From positions 1,500,938 through 1,564,937 of the forward strand of contig JAJEKV010000020.1 of NCBI GenBank assembly GCA_021234155.1: a stretch of DNA of 64,000 bases, read 5' to 3'. Below, piece by piece: positions 56,812 through 64,000 of this stretch (position 1 is its first letter; each line of letters starts with the position of its first letter). The notes beneath the pieces are model-generated. The model saw nothing but the letters and a program-made list of their open reading frames with translations. It did no database searches and was not told where the DNA came from. This DNA comes from Isoetes taiwanensis (taxonomy: Eukaryota; Streptophyta; Lycopodiopsida; Isoetales; Isoetaceae). Made by a program: the position numbers and the translations under genes.

Positions 56812-56816
56812 GTTGC

Positions 56817-57632
56817 AGCCGACAAGCCAACCATTTGATAGTAGTATCAGGGTTCGTCAGGGATGCCCTCTCTCCCCAACGTTGTTTGGGCTTTACATTG
56901 ATCAATTGGAGAGCTGGCTTGCTAATAATGGGGGTGATGGTGCTCACCTTCTCTACGAGATCATCATATAGTTAATATATGCTGATGATGCGGACCTCCT
57001 AGCTTACACACCAGCAGACATGCAACGACATCTCAATGCCCTGGACACATTCTGCCAAGCAACTGATATGCGCGTCAACCTGGCCAAGACTAAGGTGGTT
57101 TTCATATCATCTTCACGTCAATCAAGGATCACCGAGGGCAGAATGTGGAAGTATTCCTTCTACTGTGCACTGGGGCACATCCATACGGCTATGAGTGACG
57201 ACGGGTTGGAAGGCACTATATGCAATGCAAAACAATAGTCATAGAGCGGAGTTGTATAATTGGGCCCATCAGTCACACCTGTTCAAGGTCTTAGTGGAGC
57301 CTGTCCTTTTATACAGGGTTGAAGTATGGGGCCCAGTAGTACTCCTCGCTACTTGGAATGACTTGGAGTAGGTGCAAAAAGCCTTCTTAGTACGAGCACT
57401 AGGGGCGAAGTCCACAGTCCCACATCAAATTCTACTGCAGGAGACAGGATTCTTGCCTCTTCAGAGGGCGGCCCTTGATCGCTACATTGTCTATTTTCAG
57501 AAGGTGGTCAATATGAACGATGCTCGTCTTCCTAAACTAGCTTATATCATGGCAATGGGGCCGCAACGCCTCAATTGCTCTATTCCTTTGAGCGCCCTAC
57601 AAGAACGGGAATTCTTGCCCATTTCTGACTGA
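56817..57632 (+). pseudogene. LINE ORF2, C-terminal half of reverse transcriptase
   Basis: In phase with 32974 once the LTR element and one TSD are removed, the reading gives PTSQPFDSSIRVRQGCPLSP followed by TLFGLYIDQLESWL, a stop near 56969, then IYADDADLLAYTPADMQRHL (catalytic YADD at about 56979-56990) and MRVNLAKTKVVFISS. A stop lies at 57236-57238. Further segments are PVLLYRVEVWGPVV (about 57300) and KAFLVRALGAKSTVPHQILL and onward, to a stop at 57630-57632. The usual Cys-rich zf-RVT end is absent, so the 3' end may be lost. Confidence 0.88.
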
Positions 57633-59110
57633 CCGACGGCGGGAATCATGCAATATATATGTTCTACATTCGGGACTATCATAAACATGACATCATTCAA
57701 ACTTATAATTACAAAAGATGGTCTATATAGATGATATGTTCCATCACAGATCTAGGCATTAGATTTTTGGGAAGATAGTTGGTGGTTTTACATACAAACT
57801 AGATCCAGATCCTCAAGTGTCAACTCGATCTAGAAAGTGACAAATATTTTGTATTTGCACAGTAGACAACATGGCATCCAAGTGGTAGACTAAAGTCATG
57901 GAGCTAGCTCTAGTATTTAGTAGTAATGATTGCAAGTAAAGAAGGACATTCTCGAATAAGTGCTCGCATGAAAACAGATAAAAGCTCTCTCCCTAGCTAG
58001 ATTTTTCATTCATCTCAACAGTTTTTCTACAATGGTGCACATCGCAGGCTACCCAAAAAATGAAAACATAGGGAATATCCAGTTATAATACCTGGACCCC
58101 AAATGAAATTGTGTGCTCCAGATGTTAGCTAGTGTACTTTCTGAGAGCTTATCGTCGGGATTAAAAAACCCCGCCCTTTCGGGTTTTTGAGGAAAAACCC
58201 TAGTGATAAAATCTCGGCAAGGAGCTTGGACAATGCAAGGCTTCTAAGTTCCCACAAAAAAAACCACGCTCCACAGAGAATACAGAAGTCGCGCATCACC
58301 TCTGGACCTGCACATCACCCCTGGACCGGCACATTACCAACAAAAAAACCAATAGAGAAAAAACCTCGAAAAGCGAGGGGCTGATCACGTGTGCCACGCG
58401 ACAAGAAACAACATTTACACCTTGAAAAAGCAAGAGGCTGGTCAAGTGTGCCACGCAACAAAAAACAATATTTGCAATAATATACACCTTAAGGGAGGGT
58501 GGGTGGGAGTCAAGGGAACTGCTGAGAGAGGAGAAAATGCCGTCGAGAAGTCGACGAAGAACCTGCAAGAAATAGCGATCCCCAAACAAATCAGAGCCCC
58601 AGAAAATGCATACAATGCATGCATGCATAGGAGAGATGCATGCCTCGGATCGATGACATTCTCGAATAAGTGCTCGCATGAAAACAAACAAAAGCTCCCA
58701 ACAAAAGAAGAACTTCCTTATCAAAATGGGATCGAGGTTGAAGGCTGAAGAATGGCCAAAAAAGGGATAAGATCGGGGAAGATCATGTCACAACATGGAA
58801 AAAGACGTCCAACTGGTAAACCAAGCAGGGAGAAGACCCTCTCCTACCTGGTATCAAAGAAAGAGAGTCAAGGGAACTGCTGAGAGAGGAGAAAACGCCG
58901 ATGAGAAGTCGATGAAGAACCTGCAAGAAATAGCGATCCCCAAATGAATCAGAGCCCCAGAAAATGCATGCATGGGAGAGATGCATGCGCGCTCATTCGA
59001 GAATATCGATGCATGCATTGGAGAGATGCATGCGTGCCCATTCGAGAATATCGATTCGATGGCTTGGATCGATGGCATTATAGTAGCACATATATACCTA
59101 GTCATCTATG
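57633..59110. repeat. Complex of short direct duplications
   Basis: Copies include: a 43-bp unit starting GACATTCTCGAATAAGTGCT at 57945-57987 and 58655-58697; a unit of about 125-140 bp starting GAGTCAAGGGAACTGCTGAG at 58507-58643 and 58865-58988; a 43-45-bp unit with GAGAGATGCATGCG and CATTCGAGAATATCGAT tandemly at about 58965-59053; and an imperfect 57-bp tandem at 58364-58480 (CTCGAAAAGCGAGGGGCTG / TTGAAAAAGCAAGAGGCTG). An AAAAACCCC-CTTTCGGGTTTTT hairpin lies at about 58163-58190. The long minus-strand frames here follow from the duplicated sequence and are not supported as genes. Confidence 0.75.
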
Positions 59111-61675
59111 TGTTATATGAGTGATTATAGTAGGGATACAGACCAAAGCATGATCATGAAGCGATGTAACAAAGCAGGGCATTATCAAGAAATGATGCCA
59201 TGGTAGTAAAGGTTTTGGTGCAAGCTCACAGGAAAATCATGTTACTTTCTGATTACATGAATCATCTTGTTCTTGTTCTCTAATTTTTGGGCTTCATCTT
59301 GAACCTCAATCCTAGATCCATTCAACCTTTTGAGCTTTGTTTTGTGCTCTCATTTAGTATGTATCTATGGCTTTAGAAATTGAAAGCCCAACTAAGAATG
59401 TAACTTAAGATACATAATTGCATAATACATACCTTAACATATGATACTTTAGCATGAAGTTTGTCTTGTAAGAACTCTGTGGTTGAAACATTTTGCTAAA
59501 CGTTTTAGCTCCAAACCTACATTTTCATCAAACTTGCATCTGGCCTGTTCCAAAGCATCCCCACATATAATCAATTACAATCTTCTTGTTATAGACATGG
59601 AAGCAAGCTTCTAGTTTTTCATTATAAAAGGATGTTAAGATCTTCCATCCTAGAATTTAATCTTTTAAATACCTTAATATGCAAGACACATTGCAGTTTC
59701 TGCATTTACAACAAAAGTAACTATACATCATGTAAAATAGAAGTGCCAGAGAGATCTCATAAGAGAAGTTCTAGTGTAGCCTAGAACAGGTAAAAACTGA
59801 TCACAACGGGTAGGGCCAAAGTATTTCGACTGTCCTCAGCTGCAAAATTAATTGTGACAGTTAATATAGCCATGAGATCTGACATCTTTACCTTCACAAG
59901 CATCAAACATAGCCATCATTATGGTCGAAGTAGCCCTTATCTTCTTATCCCAGTTGCTCTCATATCTAACCTTTCTAGGTTTTTGCATTATAATCCGTAT
60001 GCAAATGTTTGAAACTGCAAGAACTGAAACTAATTAACCCACAGCAACCCCTTCAACAAGTGTCGTCTTTGTAGATTGATTAATATAGTAACATCTAGCT
60101 TTCTATTTTTAAATGTTCAAAAGAAAGCATAAATGCATGAAGCAAGGCTTGTGACTATTGCCTACTACCTTAACGGAGACATGCCAAAGAACATGGATGA
60201 TAGAAGACGCCATAGCCAAGTTCTTTCGCAGATATCTATCAGAAAATTGGATAAGAAGGAAGGAAGGAAGGAAGGAAGGAAAAATTTTTAACGTCCACGG
60301 AACCCAATCGGGTTATGGGACCAAGTACATAAGGGACCGAAGTCCAAACAAGAACACAACCAGAACACAACCATCATGACCCGGATGAACCCACATATTA
60401 ACATCAATAGCAAGTTTGGAGCAGTTTTTAGTATATTCCAGACATATACTTGCATATACTTGAAATATGCCAAAAGCCCACATGAACAAAGGTTTGCAGC
60501 CCTAGGAGTAATTTAAAAACAAAAATTTATCTAGTAGTGTAAATTCTCAACGTAAGCAACACTCAGATGTCATCTGTCCCCTATATTCTATATGGTGCTA
60601 ACACATGTCCTCTTTTAGTTGTTTTTTCAGTTTTATGTAGATTATATAGTCTAAATCTATTTTTTCACTTGCATTCAGTTTTTTCACTTGCATCTTTTTA
60701 GTTGTGTCTTGTAGAATTTTCAAGACCAACTTTTACATAATCAAAACCAGTGCAAACGAAATACATAACATATTAAAAACTAGATCGAATTGATACAGAT
60801 CAAATTAGAATACCTAAAACTTAAAACCAATATACAGATCATATTGAAATCGAGGTATTACCGATCAAAAATGTCTGTATATTATCAAAGTACGCAAACT
60901 ATCACAACATATCAGATGCATACTAGAATATAAGAAACTAACATTATGCCTAACTTTTAAAGCAGAAATTAAAGACACAGTTCTGAAACCTTGCCATCCA
61001 GGATATTCATTGCAATCTGATGCTGATATGCAACCTGCTCCAAAGATTCCCAATGCCGATTCAAAAGCATCATCAGCAAGTTCATTATCTGCTTCGGCTA
61101 CCTGAATCTCAATTGTAACTCTTACATTTTCTAAACAGCTCCTGCGCTCACTACACTATCTTTCTTGATCAACCGCTAATCAATAGACTGTACCGTATAT
61201 GAGAATGAGAAGGAGCCGAAGAAAAAGGAGAGATGCCACATAATGCACTTGCAGCCGTTGCTCCATTTTGAACGTCATTGTACTTCCTGTAATTCATCCT
61301 TATAGGCATTGTCGTATAGCTGCCTCGACCCATTAGCATTGAACGGCTGTCTTGCTATTTTCATTGCTGCTTTAACCTGCAATTTTGCAGTCATCGTATC
61401 TGAAAAAGACAGTACATTAATAAACTCAAAAATACAACTAACTACTAACTACTAGCAGATTACTAGCACGAACCAAGTAATAACTACTAATAGCAATTAC
61501 ACTAATTACTACACCAATTATTAACAGAAAAATAGAAATAAGGATAGACAAATACCTGTGATATACTTTCGATGTCCTATAACTAGTTACTTTCATTCCA
61601 ACTTGAAGGGGCACTCCAGTAAGACTTAATCTTGAAACAAAAGTTGTTTTTCCACTCTTATTCATAAACGAACCG
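59111..61675. other. AT-rich spacer
   Basis: No coding signal. Holds an (AAGG)n microsatellite at 60255-60280 and the inverted copy of the dispersed repeat (60443-60506). Its right end is probably the 3' flank of the minus-strand gene that ends at 61676. Confidence 0.45.
60443..60506 (-). repeat. Dispersed repeat, copy 2
   Basis: On the minus strand it resembles 15871-15934 (CCTAGGGCTGCAAACC, TTCATGTGGGCTTTTGGC, ATATTTCAAGTATATGC). The inverted pair is 45 kb apart. Confidence 0.6.
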
Positions 61676-63303
61676 TCAATCGCTATCAATTTCATCACTA
61701 TTTGAACTATGCTGATATTTTCCTTCCACTAAAACGATGTTTCACATTATACGATGCCTATAAAACAAGACTGCCACAAACATATAATTAAAAAAAGGAA
61801 AAAGAAAATAGAATAATAAATTAAATACTTATGAGTTTATGAGGTGATATTATTGGTTGTTTGAATAACCAATCTGAATCATCAGCCAGAATAGAATAAT
61901 GCCGAAAAAATTGCTTGAAACTAAGAATGACATCCTGTTCGCACACATGAAGCTGCATTCTAAAACTCTCCTCCTGATATCTATCCATCTCAACATCGTA
62001 AGCCTTGGACAACCACTCGTTATACTCGATGTACACTTTCTCAATATCAGAACCAATAGTAAAATCCGAAAGCTTTAAATGTGTGAGTTCCACCTTTAAT
62101 CCCAAACTGGAAAACACAATAGAACATTATTCTTTTTTGCAAAACTACAAAACAGAATATCAGAAGTAATGTACATAAACATCACAAAATAAGTATCAAA
62201 CTAAATATTAGAATTACACAAATTAAATATGAAAGTAAATATCAAAATTACCTTTAGAATGATGTATCGAATGATCAACATCCGCTAATAATGCTTGCTC
62301 ATTCTAGAAGGAGATCTTGTCCACCTTTTTTCTTTTCTTACATACCCCTGGAGTCATCTTAGAATGCCGCATAGTAGCAACACAAGCTAGCCCGGCTCTC
62401 TTAAATATAGTCGAAGTCTTGATGTTGAAGATTGGCTTCTCAATACCAATTTCTGCAACATGCCACACTTGTTCACGTCTAACTAGGCAACCAAACCTTC
62501 TAAATAAGTCCATATAAATCAGGTTCGCCCATCCTATGGCTCCCATATGTCCGCATGCGCCCAGTGCGAATACACTTAGAAATAATTGGTCGCGCTGTAT
62601 TTGTAATCAAATACCTTATGATTTGCAATGGTTGCTAATTCCGTCAATAGAGAGACCAGAACATCCATAAAAGAAGAACATAATCTTTTTGAAGAGTCCT
62701 CTAACCAACACCCCTAATACCTTTACATACTTGAGAATGGAGATATTTTCCTACCTTTTTTTGTGATCCTACTCCTCTTGTACATCAATGGCATAGGACC
62801 ATAATTGTCTATACCTCCCTCCGTATTCATTTACCCCCTTGGAACCCCCAATCATTTTTATGCTTATTCGACAGGAATTTTCTTGTGAATTCTCCAACTG
62901 TTGAACCGCCTTCTTGCCCATTGCAACTTAACCTCAGATTTGCTAATACCTCCATTTTGGATTTCATTTACCAGATCCTAATCTAATTCCAGAATGGTAC
63001 TACTTTACCATTCTCAGATTTATTTGCATCAGATGTAGGATTAGAAAATTCATTAATCTCCAAATCACAACCAGATTGTTTCAGAAACTATTCTACAACC
63101 TCATCGGAAAACTCATTTTTCATATCACTATCTTGATCGTCCCGCATGTTAGAAATATCTTCAAGCATCGTGGTTCCAGAAGTACAACCCTCAGAACTAA
63201 GCATCTTGAAGCTCGAGGCTGAAGAATCCATGTCTACAAAGCTTGAAGAAGCTCCATAAACTACAAGTAATGTATGCAATAGAACCTTTATACAAGAATC
63301 CAT
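61676..63303 (-). pseudogene. Unrecognised multi-exon gene or pseudogene
   Basis: ATG 63303-63301 opens MDSCIKVLLHTLLVVYGASS, a Ser/Asp-rich N-terminal part. It is interrupted by TAG at 63088-63090 and continues in frame (LKQSGCDLEINEFSNPTSDA) to about 62990. A middle stretch (about 62585-62290) reads ALGACGHMGAIGWANLIYMD, REQVWHVAEIGIEKPIFNIK, AGLACVATMRHSKMTPGVCK and a KKRKK basic patch that may be a nuclear signal. The next exon, 62106-61829, reads LGLKVELTHLKLSDFTIGSD and ...RMQLHVCEQDVILSFKQFFR. It joins in phase through a 100-bp GT-AG intron (61828-61729) to the last exon (61728-61676), ending SSNSDEIDSD. One clean intron supports a real gene. The upstream junctions do not keep phase, so it is decayed or has indels. 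I do not know the family. Confidence 0.4.
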
Positions 63304-64000
63304 ATCAAAACTTCCAACAACAGATCTTCAATCTACAAACAGATCATATCAGAATCCAACTAAAACTACAAACATGCAGAATAAGAAACTAAATACTTAC
63401 CTTAGAAATGCAGTATTAACAAACTTAAGCTTCAAGCTCGGCTCGGCTCGGCTCGACTCGACTAAGCTGTTGCATTATCGACAGAATGACTCCAAGACAA
63501 AAAAAACCCCCCAAAATATTGCAAGATTTATTTAGAAATCAGAATATGATGAACCTAGTACGAAGATTCCACGCCTACAAACAATAGAACATAGAAATTA
63601 ACTCAGAAAGCACTCACATTTAAACAAAACTACACTTATTACCCCTGATTCTTGAAAAAGAATCTTGAACCTTGAAAACACTCGAGCAAAAGAGTGTCCC
63701 AGGCTCCTGCAAGTCAGAAATCATGGATCTTAGGCTAGAGCCTAAGATTCTTGCCAAAAATATAAAAGACTCGGGACCAAAAGGATGTCCCAGCCTGAGC
63801 CAAATGAAATGCTCACAATAGAGCACAGCCTCCAAAAACTAGGCCAGTGCCTCAGAAAAGAACGGCCGGCCATCTCCGACGATGATCTCCAAGGCCCAAG
63901 TAAGGAAAAACAGGAGAAAGAAAATCCTAAGCGAAAAAAATAGTGAAATAGTGCTAAGGCAGATGAGTGTCGTCCACGTTATAGGGAAGTCCACTTACTG
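63304..64000. other. Upstream spacer of the minus-strand gene
   Basis: Contains a (GCTCG)n/GCTCGACTCG microsatellite at about 63435-63462 and a 22-bp near-palindrome at 63727-63748 (arms ATCTTAGGCT / AGCCTAAGAT). No coding signal is supported; promoter or leader of the gene at 61676-63303 is possible. Confidence 0.4.

Larger units (their letters stand above)
28281..57632 (+). mobile_element. LINE retrotransposon split by nested insertions
   Basis: A non-LTR element with ORF1 (28655-30401) and ORF2 (30417 onward: APE endonuclease, then reverse transcriptase). ORF2 is interrupted at 31509-32236 by a hAT-like element and at 32980-56811 by an LTR element. The remaining 3' part resumes at 56817 and ends near 57632. 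The true 5' end is uncertain (repeats start about 28398; leader possibly from 28281). No poly(A) tail or target duplication of the LINE itself was found, so the 3' end may be truncated. Numerous stops and shifts make it inactive. Confidence 0.85.

Noticed and set aside
58296-58724. Long minus-strand frames over the duplicated region
   Set aside because: They follow from repeated sequence and differ between copies; no protein features.
63727-63748. 22-bp near-palindrome as an operator
   Set aside because: Isolated, no known plant factor site recognised, and such palindromes arise by chance in long spacers.

Overview
The window reads as nuclear DNA of a land plant. Evidence: spliced genes with GT-AG introns, PLS-type pentatricopeptide (PPR) fragments, a plant augmin fragment, a GDSL esterase/lipase, chromovirus-type LTR retrotransposons primed by initiator tRNA-Met, and long repeat-filled spacers. 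PPR wording and gene-poor repeat density suggest a fern (Ceratopteris/Adiantum-like); that is inference. No rRNA, CRISPR array or prokaryotic operon is visible.

Region 1 (1-9.1 kb): the end of an unrecognised gene cut by the window edge; a decayed FCP1/SCP-like HAD gene (minus); a minus-strand coiled-coil gene whose intron holds a large CA/GTG-rich microsatellite; a frame-broken pogo/Tigger transposase with its third catalytic Asp changed to His; a PPR pseudogene.

Region 2 (9.1-28.2 kb): mostly non-coding, with small duplications, orphan exon-like islands, a histone H1 retrocopy lacking most of its globular domain, a 5'-truncated LINE with poly(A) and 16-bp target-site duplications (TSDs), a fragment of augmin subunit 5, a Pif1/Helitron helicase scrap and a tRNA-derived SINE. 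The one convincingly intact host gene is a five-exon GDSL esterase/lipase (20863-22186, minus); all four splice junctions keep frame and give 345 residues.

Region 3 (28.3-57.6 kb): a tower of nested transposons. A LINE with ORF1 and ORF2 (plus) was hit in ORF2 by (a) a 728-bp hAT-like element with 8-bp TSD CCGCCAAG and (b) a chromovirus-like LTR element in minus orientation (32980-56811, TSD GTTGC). Removing (b) and one TSD restores the LINE reading frame exactly. The outer LTR element carries a second hAT-like element (35155-36436, 19-bp terminal inverted repeats (TIRs), TSD CCCCTAGT), a 314-bp MITE in one LTR (TSD TGGC), and in that same LTR a second LTR element of the same family in plus orientation (43012-56068, TSD TCTAA). 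The inner element has ~1.64-kb LTRs, PBS, PPT, gag and a pol ending in integrase plus chromodomain, all with small frame breaks. Its first long reading frame begins MARTKQT, the first seven residues of histone H3. Its LTR promoter has two perfect G-boxes and a telo-box next to TATA.

Region 4 (57.6-64 kb): a short-repeat complex, AT-rich spacer, and a minus-strand multi-exon gene or pseudogene I cannot name.

So the window has one plausible working host gene in a bed of decaying transposons. Many breaks are 1-2 base indels, some of them clustered in GC-rich LTR sequence, so some pseudogene calls may reflect assembly errors.
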